A stretch of DNA of 64,000 nucleotides from Pseudo-nitzschia pungens (lineage: Eukaryota; Bacillariophyta; Bacillariophyceae; Bacillariales; Bacillariaceae): NCBI GenBank assembly GCA_037355855.1, contig CM074761.1, positions 4,731,346 through 4,795,345 of the forward strand, read 5' to 3'. Below, piece by piece: positions 32,067 to 42,131 of the stretch (its first letter is position 1; every line of letters starts with the position of its first letter). A program made the translations under genes and the position numbers. The notes beneath the pieces were generated by a model that saw only the letters and a list, made by a program, of their open reading frames with translations, had not been told where the DNA came from and did no database searches.

Positions 32067-32621
32067 CTACCTCCGTTCCAAAATACTGGACCGATCTGCA
32101 CATATTTTTTAACTTGGAATCAATTTTCAACCAATTCAAATGATTCTTTTTGGGTTAAACTCTCCTCAACAAACTCCCTATGCCTGGTTAGACACTAGTT
32201 ATGCTAGTGGTATTGGTCTACCTTTCATTGGGACTCAAAGTCAGCTTTTACTGCCTTATAAATGTGATTTTACCGGTTGAAAGCCTTCCACCGGTCATTT
32301 CAAACTCTGGAAAGTTCCCCCAGCAAGCTGAGACAATAATCTTTCATTATTGTATAAGTAGTGTGAACCAGAAGAGTGTTCTTGTCTTTCGTTTTATCAT
32401 CCCAAGATAGCCTATTTTTTGCTCAACTGATCCTAAAAACAGCGTGATAGCGCTAGTAATTTAATTTTGTGTGTGTTTTATCACGGTGATTTTGATGCGC
32501 ACCTATTTTAATTTTCTGGTAAAAATTTGGTACAAATTCTACGTATTTCTACGCGGAATGATACAGTATTTAGGAACGGATACAGAAGAGTCATCGGTCC
32601 AGTATTTTGGACCGGAGGTAG
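32067..32621. mobile_element. Stowaway-like (Tc1/mariner-type) MITE nested in the hAT-like element
   Basis: The 29-base termini start CTACCTCCGTTCCAAAATAC on the left; the right terminus is the inverted copy with one mismatch. The flanking dinucleotide TA is duplicated at 32065-32066 and 32622-32623. The terminus resembles plant Stowaway ends (CTCCCTCCGTTCC), and TA targets are typical of Tc1/mariner enzymes. Each terminus holds an internal palindrome around GGTCCA...TGGACC. No transposase frame is present in 555 bp. Confidence 0.8.
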
Positions 32622-32629
32622 TACACTTT

Positions 32630-32764
32630 TACTAGTGATATGCAGTAAATTATGAGAAGAAAAAAATTGACTGAGGGAAATTTTTCTATTTTGGACCACA
32701 CATGGAATATGAATCACCGATTTTTAGCGATCGTGGCATACCCCTTCTTATATTATGACCCCTG
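32630..32764 (-). repeat. Right terminal inverted repeat of the hAT-like element
   Basis: Inverted partner of 31473-31645. It lies just outside the right end of the nested Stowaway-like element. Confidence 0.8.
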
Positions 32765-32772
32765 ACGGGACG

Positions 32773-34334
32773 TGACTACCGTACTGCTCGAACTTGGGAT
32801 GCTACATTCTTCAGATCAGGCAACCCCGAACCCAAAATCAGCTGCGGTATCAGAAATCATGACATCACGGAACACAATCCAAGAGTAGTTACATTCGGCA
32901 CGTTACGCGTAAGGTTTACGTACCGTACGAATAGTGGTACCGCAAGGAAACATACAGAAATGCGATCTCTGCTAATTACAGTATTTTGTAAAATAAGTCT
33001 GAATACTACTACGTCGTAAACACCAGGAGACGACTCCGTCAAAAATAATTGACGATACTATTCACATTTTGCCAATTCTCTTCGTCCATGGAGTTCTAGC
33101 CCAAAGGATGAAACTCCCTGCAGGTTGCGATTGCAACTGCAATTGCAATTGCCTGCCCCCTCCTCCACACAACAGGAGGGTCATATCTATCTCCAACACG
33201 CAATAGCTAGTAAGGTTGGGCGCATTCAAACGCAAGAGGATATTTTCATGCTCAATAAAAATTGCTCTGATAACGATTGGTATCAAATACCCTTTGAGCT
33301 ATAAATGTAGCAAGACATTGTTGAACTGCCTTACTTTGGCAGAGAAGCTGGCTGAGAGCTAGTTCATTGGGTATGTTCCCCACTTTAAAATGTTGGTAAA
33401 GTTTGCAGTGAGAAAAAATAATGCTGATTTAAATGTGCTCTATGGATTGAAGCGTTGCTCAAAAGACACTCTCTCTAAAATGAATTGCAGGTGAAATAAT
33501 TTCAGTCAAGTTTGGGAACATACTAGTACCTACTAGTAGTTGTTGTATTGGTGAATATGGAGCCAGTTTGTTACAAAGGATTTGTGATTATCAATACTAC
33601 TGTAACACGGAAGACGTCAAAGCTTTATTTTCTTCACCAAGGTGTGATTCAAGCTTTATTCACAGCTTCTTATTATTGAGATACGGTAGTAATATGATGG
33701 TACTGACAGTGTGGATATGCACATGTTACAACTTTAATGTACCATTGCTCCTTTTCTGAAAAGAATGTATGAAGTCTTTTTTGGTACTAGTACTACTAGT
33801 AATGGAGGACATTCGCAAGAACATGTTGGTCCTAAATCCGTAACTGTCCCCGTGGTTACTCCCAGCCAACGTTCGAAGATTGTTTGACCATCCACTTCTT
33901 TCTCTGGCAAGTCGTCTGACATTTTCTCCATTCCAGCAAGAATCGATCGGACAACTACTAGTACTGGTATTCTGGAACCGGCACGCGCAAGGAATGATAC
34001 GGTAATCTTTTAACTTGGTCACAGATAATTTTTTTTTCTCTGAAAAACAGCATCCAGTACAGCATCCAGTGTCGGATTCAAATACCGTAACCTTACTCGA
34101 TCCCTGTACGTTTCACTCCCAGTACGAAAAGTTCATCGCATGTCGCAAGTCCTACGGCATTGTACCGTAAATTACGGTACAATGGCGAAAGACCGAACTC
34201 ATTCCACACTCCACATCCTGCCCCGAAAATCCCTTCCTTTCGAAGACGGACACAAACCCAAACTACTGCTGGTATCTTAAAATTACCTTCTTGCCCGTTC
34301 AAGCATCACTCGCTGATAAAGATTCTTTGACATC
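32773..34334. other. Intergenic stretch between the transposons and DHTC paralogue B
   Basis: No supported gene. A gcaactgcaattgcaattgc run lies at about 33130-33150, and actagtactactagtaatg-type repeats lie at about 33786-33803 and 33957-33966. An exact GTAACCTTAC lies at 34087-34096. Confidence 0.5.
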
Positions 34335-35712
34335 ATGTCACAACGCCGAGGAGGCACCACGAAGGAGACCGGTGTTCTGCACAACGAGGAAATCGTTCCT
34401 TTTTCTCAAAGTCTCGACAGTCCGGATCCGGGTGGCATTGAAATAATGGAACGTGAATCGACAGAGCCCTCGCAACTAGCACACTCACCAACCTCCACGC
34501 CGACGAGCGAAACCGCTACGACACCTATTTCTCTGGACGCCAGATACACTGCCGAAAGCCAACGCATCAAAACAAAGGCGTGGCAAGAATCTTACTTTGC
34601 CCGTGGAAACGTGCACAGTACGTGGGAAGCCGAATATGTGCAGTTGCGAGAAACTGGTTGGAAAGGCACGTGTTCCAAGATGATGGACGGACGCGATTAC
34701 AACAGTGTCCCTTGTGGATGCTGCTCGGCTTTGGTGTGTCCGCTTTTGGGCGCCGGCCGAGTTGGAAACATGGCAGTTTTGAAACAGTCGAATGAGTGGG
34801 TCTCGGAAGAAGTTCCGGACTTGGAGAATGGTGGAACGAAAACCGAGCGCTCGACACGGCCTAGACTGGATTTTGTTGTTGGACCCGTAAGTGAAACTTC
34901 CTGCACGGCAGAATGAAGCGAACGACCCGAAATGTTCCTGAGGAAATCTCGATGCGTTGCTATTTATTTCATAACATGGCAAAAAACCGGAGCGACCTCA
35001 TAATTCTTTGTCGACGCAAATCGATTTCTTTTTATTTTTTATAGTACTGGCCTATGCTATGCATGGTCACGTATCCACTTATTTTTGGAGTTTCTCTCGT
35101 TACGTTGGTGACTGTGATTCCGAAAGTCAATCCATTGATCGGATTGGCGTGGACGATTTGCACAGTTGGGCTTATCGTTGCACTTGCCATGACCGCCTTT
35201 CGCGACCCAGGAATCCTGCCCCGTTATAGTAGCCCTCCCCGCCATGTGCCCGAGAATTCATGGAGATGGAACGATCGTGCCCTGAGTTATCGACCGTTGG
35301 GGGCATGGTATGACACAGGTAAGTACGGTACTCATGTCGACGAGGTTATTGTAGTCCTATTGTATCATCAATGCATGTCTGTTGGTTGCTAAAATTGGTC
35401 GTCATTTTTGTTGTTGTTGGTACAGACACAGCAGTCATCGTCGAAGGCTTTGATCACACGTAAGTACAATTTCCGTGGAACAAACCGCACCGAATCACTG
35501 CACATTGCGTGGATCATGTTTGGTGTGTAAATCTTTTGGAAGCCTACGGTCGGCTCACATTAACTTTCATTCCTCCTTTTGCTTTCAAAAACAGGTGTCC
35601 TTGGACCGGGACCGCAATAGGAAAGAAGAACATGTTTGCCTTTCAGTGCTTTGTCACTTTGATCTTTGTTTGTTTAGTGTTTGACATAATCTTGCTCACT
35701 GGAGGTATTTGA
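34335..35712 (+). CDS. DHHC-family palmitoyltransferase-like protein with DHTC motif (paralogue B), four exons
   Basis: Exons are 34335-34886, 35045-35318, 35426-35459 and 35595-35712, 325 aa, phases 0, 1 and 2. Exon 3 is only 34 bp and encodes the strand ending GFDHT; exon 4 opens with the presumed catalytic Cys (CPWTGTAIG). The intron next to that Cys sits at the same codon and phase as in paralogue A. Shared blocks include LGAGRVGNM.VL, FVVGPYW..., YPLIFGV and DPGILPRY. About four membrane segments are predicted. As in A, the third motif residue is Thr and zinc-ligand Cys are largely absent, so S-acyltransferase activity is inferred, not certain. Confidence 0.84.
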
Positions 35713-36650
35713 GAGACTGTACAACAATCTCCTATTAATACACGTATCAAGTAGAGTCAATAATAAAAATCAGTCCTCGGGCATTCTTCTCTCAGAATAT
35801 CACAGTGAACTGCTGATGCACTACTGTAGTGACATGTATCAATCCTGTGAATTGTTTGTTTGCGATGAACTTGGAAGTTTTTGCAAAAAAGTTTAAAGGG
35901 ATACATCAGAGTTGTAGGTACTCGTACGTCCTTAATCCTAGTACTAGAAACTTTAATGTTGCTGTCACAAGCCTTTTTCAGTGGACAGAGTTGGTGCCTG
36001 ATCACCTTCCAGGAGTCCACATCAAAACCTTTTTCATCGCGAAGACTCGTGGAAATTGAGCATCTTGACACCTTTTAAAGAACAAGTCCTCGGATAAGCA
36101 CATCACTAGTCAATAGGACTTCTGCTGATGACATCTTGATGGTGCTTTCTTGTGATGGATGCAAACCGATGCTTGTACATCAAATAAATAATAATAAGAG
36201 GTCGATTAATTTACGTGGCCAACCCGAACTACCGGTACTGGACTCCTAATACTACATTTTGAGAATGGCCCCGCTTTCTCGGAGATTGATCGATAAAGGA
36301 ACGCAGATTTTCGAACTTCATCAGCAACCGATAAAAGATTACGAGTAAGGTTACGTGTACCGGTATATTCATAGTTCATACCGTTCTTTTAAGCTCGCTC
36401 CGTAACTGAAAAATTTGAAATTGATTATTTTTGGTCTTCATCGTTCGAAAATCGTACGGTACAGGCGTGTACTATGGTTTACAGGTAGGGTCTGCAAAAA
36501 CGATGACCGTGCCAGTGCCTGGTGTGTGGCAGCAGTATATTTTTGCCCATCGAAAAAGTGGGTGATGTATCTATTGATGCATTGGCATTAGCATCTGTTC
36601 AGGATTTCTACTTGCACTCTGGCTTCTATTCCAAATCGCAGAAACTAACG
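35713..36650. other. Intergenic stretch, nothing recognised
   Basis: Frames at 35757-36071 and 35829-36059 have no domain. An exact GTAAGGTTAC preceded by ACGA lies at 36341-36354. It holds the promoter of the Ala/Pro-rich membrane protein. Confidence 0.5.
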
Positions 36651-37872
36651 ATGAGGCTCTCTGTTATTTTCCTAACATTTATTGCGTCTGGATGCGGTGC
36701 AGTGATTGATGCTCGTTCTCTGGAAGATGCGAATCAGGCACCTATTGATGACAATGGCCAAATCCCAATAGTTGATCCCATTGTTGGCGCGGAAGACGAG
36801 ACTCTTTTTCCAAAGACGAATGAAGATGAGGTAGCAAACACCGAGGTACTAGATGGCATCATGAAGGGAAACGACGAAGGCGAAGCTACGACCCTCGACG
36901 AAGAAAGCGAAACTCCCGATGAAACGGGTGATGTGACTACAACCCCTCCCGAAACGGGCACAAACGCTCCTGATGCGGAAATTGAAGCTCCTGTAGCAGC
37001 CCCCGCCGAAGGTTCCGTTTCCAGCCCCGATGCTGCACCTATCGCAGCCCCTACTGCTGCATCTATTGCTTCACCAATTACTGCACCAGTTGCTGCACCT
37101 ATTGCTAGCCCTATTGATGCACCAATTACTGCACCAGTTGCTGCACCAGCTGCTAGCCCTGTTGCTAGCCCTATTGATGCACCAGTTACTAGCCCTGTTG
37201 CTAGCCCTATTGATGCACCAATTGCAACCCCGATCGCATCCCCGATCGCATCTCCGATTGGTACACCTGTTGCTGCACCTGTTGCTGCACCTTTTTCAAG
37301 ACCTACGACCAATTCTTTCCCAGTTTCAGCACCTTTTCCCCAACCAACCCGTCCTCCCACGAAGCCATATGTTTCAAGAGACGACGATCCTGTTGCGAAA
37401 GACAATGAGAACTTTCTCGGGGAATGGTTCACTAATGATTCCACCATTGAAGAGATGGAACACGATCAAAACGTCATCATTGCCCTTTCGGTCGTTTTTG
37501 TAGTCATGTTTTTCTTTGCCGTGTTTGTAGCCTACCAGATGTTAGAAAACCCCGATGGTTGTTGCGCAAGGTACGTTTCTTCAATTACGGATGATTGCTT
37601 TGGTTGGTATTTCAGTTGATGTCGGTCGATATCGACAAACCCGACGTGTGTGTCATTTCCCATGTGCCTAATTGAGTTTTTTCATTGACCATCCATGCAT
37701 TCTTTTCGATTCTTCGTATAGTATTTGCCGGATTACTGTAGCCTGTTGGTGCGGTATTTTACGGTGTGTCTGTTACCCCTGCCGTGCATTGTGCGGGTGT
37801 ACGGGTCAATCAGCGCAAAGCTACGAAATGCCCGAAGAGGGAACTTTTGCCAACGACCTCGAGTTGAGTTGA
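36651..37872 (+). CDS. Secreted-type single-pass membrane protein with Ala/Pro/Ser repeats and Cys-rich cytoplasmic tail, two exons
   Basis: Exons are 36651-37570 and 37722-37872, phase 2, 356 aa; the unspliced frame stops at 37619. The ATG at 36651 opens a signal peptide (MRLSVIFLTFIASGCGA), which decides the start over the frame's first ATG at 36522. An acidic stretch (about 25-110) is followed by roughly 130 residues of APVA, SPI and DAP repeats, then Pro-rich sequence. One transmembrane helix (IIALSVVFVVMFFFAVFVAY) leads to an exon-2 tail rich in Cys (CRITVACWCGILRCVCYPC), which could be palmitoylated. No catalytic domain is present. A cell-wall or surface role is plausible by analogy with Pro/Ala-rich diatom surface proteins, unproven. 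Confidence 0.75.
37035..37300 (+). repeat. Coding minisatellite of Ala-Pro-Val/Ile-Ala and Ser-Pro-Ile-Asp units
   Basis: Imperfect units of 12-36 bases such as gctgcacctattgct and agccctattgatgcacca repeat in frame. All reading frames of this block are open because of the repeat, so antisense frames here are spurious. Confidence 0.9.
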
Positions 37873-38163
37873 TCAGAAAAAGTGGGAACGAGACACACTT
37901 CTACGAGTGAAAAAAGGCGAGAAACTACTGGGCCACTTCCTCCCGGATACATTTTAAGAAGTAAATTCAAGCGATTGGGTTGCTACGTAGTGCAAAGCTG
38001 TTGCTGCAAATCCGTTCACTATGATATCGATGTTTCTCAGGATAAAAATATTAGATCTTTAAACCGATAGAAATACGATCCATGCTATGTCACATATACA
38101 CTAAGATGCTGGTTTGGTTTCCCTAATGAATGCGTGTCGAAATAAATTCGAATGTAACTGCTC

Positions 38164-39099
38164 TTACCCCTTCCACTGACGTCTTTGGATGAATGACTCT
38201 TCCTTGGATCCCTTTTTTCTTCTTTTTCTGAGCTCCTCAAGAGCTCCAGCTGTAGCCATGCCAGCTACAAATGCAACAAAGAGAGTAAATGCACCAGTTA
38301 CATTCTCCAGGAATTGTTTCTTCTTCGGTTTCGAGCTCGGGATGGTTTCACCAGACTCCTCGTGATGGTTATCTCCTTCCTGTAACTCCTGGAGTCGTTC
38401 GCGTTCTGCTTCCATATCTTCGCTTCCGAGGACATCGGTATGGTTTTGCGAGTCATGCATCATAGAGCAACCTACCTTTTCAAAAACCCCATCTTCAAAT
38501 TCTGAAAATGATCCATATTTGCTGGATGGAAAACCCACAAATGACTCAGCCGAGACAGATGAAGGTTTGGAGATATGCAAAGATTCTTGATCGTTGTCTA
38601 CCTTGGACCCATCCCCAAATGCATAGCATTTGTTGTTTTTAGAAGAAAGTTGACCAGCTGCTGATCGATCTTGTTCTGTCGCAGCAGAAAGACTTTGAGA
38701 TTGTTCAGATTGTAAAGAAATCAACGCTTTAGAATCTTCAATCGGAATAATGGTTGTGGAGGTCAAGTTTGAAATCGAGAGGATCTCACAATTAGCTGAT
38801 TTGTGGTGTGATGGTATGCCCGTGAGACTTCGAGGTCGTTCAACTGTTCGGATTGATGGAGTAGAGGAAATAATTGTTCTGTCTCCAAAAATGTCAAGTT
38901 TGTCATCTGGACTACGTTCTGCACCATCAATTCCACTAATCTTCTCGAACGCCTCTAGAGCGATGCTGCTGTCCACACCAAATTGACCAGGTGATTCTAA
39001 GGACATGTCCCATTCTCTTGCGCTGTCTCCATCTGTCACCGAATCAGACGCTTCAACACTGCAACGACCCATGGCGATATCATACGGTGAGATCGACAT
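38164..39099 (-). CDS. Unknown acidic protein with one C-terminal transmembrane segment
   Basis: A single exon of 311 aa from ATG 39099. I do not recognise a domain. Residues 1-245 are Ser/Asp/Glu-rich and probably disordered. MEAERERLQELQEGD (about 230-245) is a short helix. A hydrophobic helix at about 268-287 (VTGAFTLFVAFVAGMATAGA) is followed by a basic tail (RKRRKKGSKEE), so the bulk would face the cytosol if it behaves as a tail-anchored protein. It converges on the Ala/Pro-rich membrane protein with about 290 bp between stops. Confidence 0.65.
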   Translation of the reverse strand: MSISPYDIAMGRCSVEASDSVTDGDSAREWDMSLESPGQFGVDSSIALEAFEKISGIDGAERSPDDKLDIFGDRTIISSTPSIRTVERPRSLTGIPSHHKSANCEILSISNLTSTTIIPIEDSKALISLQSEQSQSLSAATEQDRSAAGQLSSKNNKCYAFGDGSKVDNDQESLHISKPSSVSAESFVGFPSSKYGSFSEFEDGVFEKVGCSMMHDSQNHTDVLGSEDMEAERERLQELQEGDNHHEESGETIPSSKPKKKQFLENVTGAFTLFVAFVAGMATAGALEELRKRRKKGSKEESFIQRRQWKG

Positions 39100-40214
39100 G
39101 TTTGATGGAACTCAAAGAAAGCGGCAGTGATACCCGTTAGCGCAGACGAATTCAACAATGCCGAAGAATAGCGGCGGAATTTCTGCTGACTATGAATAGA
39201 TTTTGCTCCGTCGAAAGGTTTTCTGTACACTATACGGTTCTTGTACGGGTTACGGGTTTGCAGTCTTGCGTCTAGCGAGCTTGGATTACAAAAGATATCC
39301 GGAACTCATACCGTACGGTAATACCGTTCTGCTTTCGATACTCGAAACGCACAAGTTGAGCTTGCATCATTTTTACGTAATCTTCGACACTCCTAATCAC
39401 AATCCAAGAGTAAAATACAAGTACAAGAATCAGACCGGGCACGTACGAGCAAGAACGAGACAGAGAAAGAAGTCAATCCCCACGACTCAAAAAAATACCT
39501 GTACTTCCTAACAAATTAAGATCTTACTGCATAAGAACACGTACGTACTTGAAAACAGCATTCATACCAGGGGGCACAAAATTAATTTCCATTCTTATTA
39601 TGAAGAAACACGAAACAATTAGTTTTATTTTTTATTAGTGCACCGAAAAACAAGCAAGTAGATGGAGGGACTCGGCGACTACGTTCACAGCGTAAGATTA
39701 CTTGCACTTTTAGGAACCACTATTGAATAGAGTAACTGATTCTGGTACGGAGTAACTTGCTTGTTTTGAGGTATTCAATTCAAACAAAAACATTAGAGTA
39801 ACTGATTCTTGGATGGAGCAACTTGCTTGTTTTCAGGTATTCAATTGTAAAAAAACATTATTTTCATCGGTAGTTTTTTTTTAGTAACTGCGTGATTCAA
39901 ACTCTTCGTCAATACTGAATACCAAAGAAGCGTCCATCATCATTTCGTTCGGATGCATTGATAAACAGAGTCTCATACAGCTGGCAACATCTATTCCATT
40001 TAGAGAACCGCCGAGAAGTAATAAGGGACACAAAAAATTTGCGTTGCACTCATCCTTCAAGTTTCCACAATGGATGAAGGCTACGAACTAATATCCAAGA
40101 TGCTGCGTGAATTGTGTGTTTATACTTCTTACTCGCTCTCACATCGCGACTCCCGCAAATAACAACATCGTTGTGAACCGCTTTGTTGCAACTAATAATA
40201 TAATTGCTATATAA
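39100..40214. other. Intergenic stretch with a tandem duplication
   Basis: No supported gene; frame 39203-39511 has no domain. It contains the 66-bp tandem repeat at 39729-39860 and AT-rich sequence elsewhere. Confidence 0.5.
39729..39860. repeat. Two-copy 66-bp tandem repeat
   Basis: Units 39729-39794 and 39795-39860 both run agagtaactgattct...gagcaacttgcttgtttt...caggtattcaatt...aaaacatt with a handful of differences. A partial third start (agtaactg) lies at about 39892. Confidence 0.85.
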
Positions 40215-41141
40215 TTACTGATTCTCATTCTTTTTCTTCTTTCGTCTTCTTTTTTTGATTCCTCTTTCAAATGCAGAAATTGAGAGCTCGGCCATTCGAT
40301 CTTCTTCGACTTGTGACTCTTTCTTTGCTCGTTCGGCGTCCGTCAATCCAGCGTCTTCTGACTTGATGAAGACCGATGCAACATGAGGAACCAAGACGAG
40401 GTCAACATCGTCGTAACCCATGCATTCAAAGGTGGGATATACTTCGCTAATATTTTCGCTGTCCTCGCCTTCAACATCCTCGTCGTTTTCAGTTTTTGTC
40501 ATCACCGCTGTTCCCAAATTGCCGACATAATCTAGATATGATTCTCCATCAATCATACTCTGTTCAACGAACAAAAATCTTCCGCCGGGTTTCAGGACTC
40601 GAGCTGCCTCTTGAACGCTTTTCTTCCAATCTAGCCCGTTCTCATTCATTTTCGCTGCAGACTGCAAACTAATAACCACATCAACCGATTGATCCTCCGT
40701 TTCCTTTAAGTCGTCAGCCCTTTGGTCGACAAGCGAGACGACCGCTGCGCCCCTACTTTTTTCTTGTTGTTTCAGTTGTCGTCTCACGTTGACAGGCAAT
40801 ATACCATCTGCCTCATTCGTCGATGTAATGAGCGTTTCTATGGTTCTGGGGATAAATGTAACAGGCCTCCCGTCTTGGCACCCGAGAATCAGAGCCACAT
40901 CAGCCGATCTAGGCGTTTGGTTGGTACACAAAGCCGCCGAAACCCATTCACATCTCATGTACGTCACCATATCCAAACCCATCTGCAGCATAGTACTAGT
41001 GCTGCGAATGCTCTCTGCCGACTGTGTTTTGACGTGCGAAGGAGCTGTCGTGAATGCGTGAGTCACAGTCATAACCAGAAGGAGCAAGGTAGCGACGGCC
41101 ACCATCGTCAGGTTACCGACAACAACATTTTTCCGTGCCAT
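40215..41141 (-). CDS. Plastid-targeted SAM-dependent methyltransferase-like protein
   Basis: A single exon of 308 aa; ATG 41141 is chosen over 41177 because it begins the signal peptide (NLTMVAVATLLLLVMTVTHAF|TTAP, an ASAFAP-like junction). The mature region shows an abbreviated class I methyltransferase core: a nucleotide-proximal VALILGCQDGRPV instead of a full GxGxG loop, then SVDVVISLQSAAKM and VLKPGGRFLFVEQSM (motif post I/III). An acidic insert (about 215-235) and a basic C-terminus (IKKRRRKKKKNENQ) are unusual. Its substrate is unknown, and the divergent glycine loop makes activity uncertain. Confidence 0.72.
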   Translation of the reverse strand: MARKNVVVGNLTMVAVATLLLLVMTVTHAFTTAPSHVKTQSAESIRSTSTMLQMGLDMVTYMRCEWVSAALCTNQTPRSADVALILGCQDGRPVTFIPRTIETLITSTNEADGILPVNVRRQLKQQEKSRGAAVVSLVDQRADDLKETEDQSVDVVISLQSAAKMNENGLDWKKSVQEAARVLKPGGRFLFVEQSMIDGESYLDYVGNLGTAVMTKTENDEDVEGEDSENISEVYPTFECMGYDDVDLVLVPHVASVFIKSEDAGLTDAERAKKESQVEEDRMAELSISAFERGIKKRRRKKKKNENQ

Positions 41142-42131
41142 TCTAAGTTCTATATTATTCCAACTGACAGGTTTCAATTACAAAGGCTATAGCAATACGA
41201 CAGAATTATCTCCTTCTGAGATTGCTGGGCGAAGTCCGACGAAGAGAGAAACTAATTCTGAGGAGTCAGTCAATTTCTCAGTTTAGTTGTCGGAAGAAGG
41301 ATTGTAGGGTACAAGAAAAAATAATACTTTACGTACGAGTACGAGACAGTGACGGCACCTTCAGTATGTTTATGCGCAGTCCAGTAACGTATTACCGGTA
41401 AGTTTTATGGTATGGGAATTTTTAGAATCATTACGATATCCTCTTTCAGATCCTCCAGATGGAAACAAAGCAGGTTTTTTCGGAAAAGTTAAACAAAAAA
41501 CTCGAACGAGTCGGAAAAAAAGAGATGATCGAATCCTTATGACGTCAGTAGACGAATACTTCGCGCAATTCCCATCCAATTGACACATAACCTATTGAAC
41601 TACGTCAAGTAACGAAAAGACTAGACTTGTTCGACCCAAACTAAGTATTTAGATCGCGAGATACAAATTCAACTTGGAGCATTTCTACGTGAAACTAAAA
41701 CTGGTTGTGTTCGTCCCTCAGCACCATCCTGACGTCGTGGCGTTGTTCTCGAGTTTCTCTTCAGGCATCGACGGAATTGCCGCAAGCACCATCTCCACTC
41801 ACACTAATTGCCATCCCGACATTTTCAAGAGGTAGGTGAAGTGAAGAAGAATTGAAAGACTGTAGCGTATTGGAACGATGGCTTGAAGGATCAAAGCAAG
41901 GATGAAAGGAGTAAACGTAAAAGAGGATGGATGTTGTTAAGTGGACTCTGCAGTGATGGGTCGCAAATTAGTAGATAAGGGTTGAAGATCTTCTTTACTC
42001 CTCGAAATAAGACGTCGACAAGGGTTCGTAAGAGTTTGAACGAGTCTAATCGACCTTTTCCTGTCCCTCACATTACAAAATTTCTTCACCGAACTGTGTT
42101 TGCAATTCAGTCCAAATTATATAAATTAAAA
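41142..42131. other. Intergenic stretch between divergent plastid-protein genes
   Basis: No supported gene. Divergent promoters of the methyltransferase-like and Rieske-like genes are expected. A TATATAAAT box lies at 42118-42126, but it is only about 10 bp before the ATG at 42132, so it is unlikely to be the TATA box. Confidence 0.5.

Larger units (their letters stand above)
31473..32764. mobile_element. Non-autonomous hAT-like DNA transposon with long terminal inverted repeats, carrying a nested element
   Basis: The left end CAGGGGTCATAATATAAG and the right end (reverse complement) are identical over the outer 34 bases. Imperfect similarity continues inward over about 130-170 bp, including the shared stretch ATTCCATGTGTGGTCC. 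The element is flanked by an exact 8-bp duplication ACGGGACG at 31465-31472 and 32765-32772. An 8-bp duplication plus CAGGG termini fits the hAT superfamily. It is 1292 bp including the 555-bp insertion at 32067-32621, and no transposase frame is visible, so it is a MITE-type element needing an enzyme in trans. Confidence 0.85.

Noticed and set aside
36734..37447. 237-codon minus-strand frame rich in Gly-Ala
   Set aside because: It is the antisense of the Ala/Pro repeat, where all frames are open. The plus strand has a signal peptide, a membrane helix and a spliced tail.
37571..37619. Stop codon at 37619 as the natural end of the Ala/Pro-rich protein
   Set aside because: A GTACGT donor at 37571 and an acceptor at 37721 continue into a Cys-rich exon in frame. 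Kept only as a possible intron-retention form.
42118..42126. TATATAAAT as the TATA box of the Rieske-like gene
   Set aside because: It ends only about 5 bp before the ATG at 42132, too close for a TATA box unless the start codon lies further downstream, which the signal peptide argues against.
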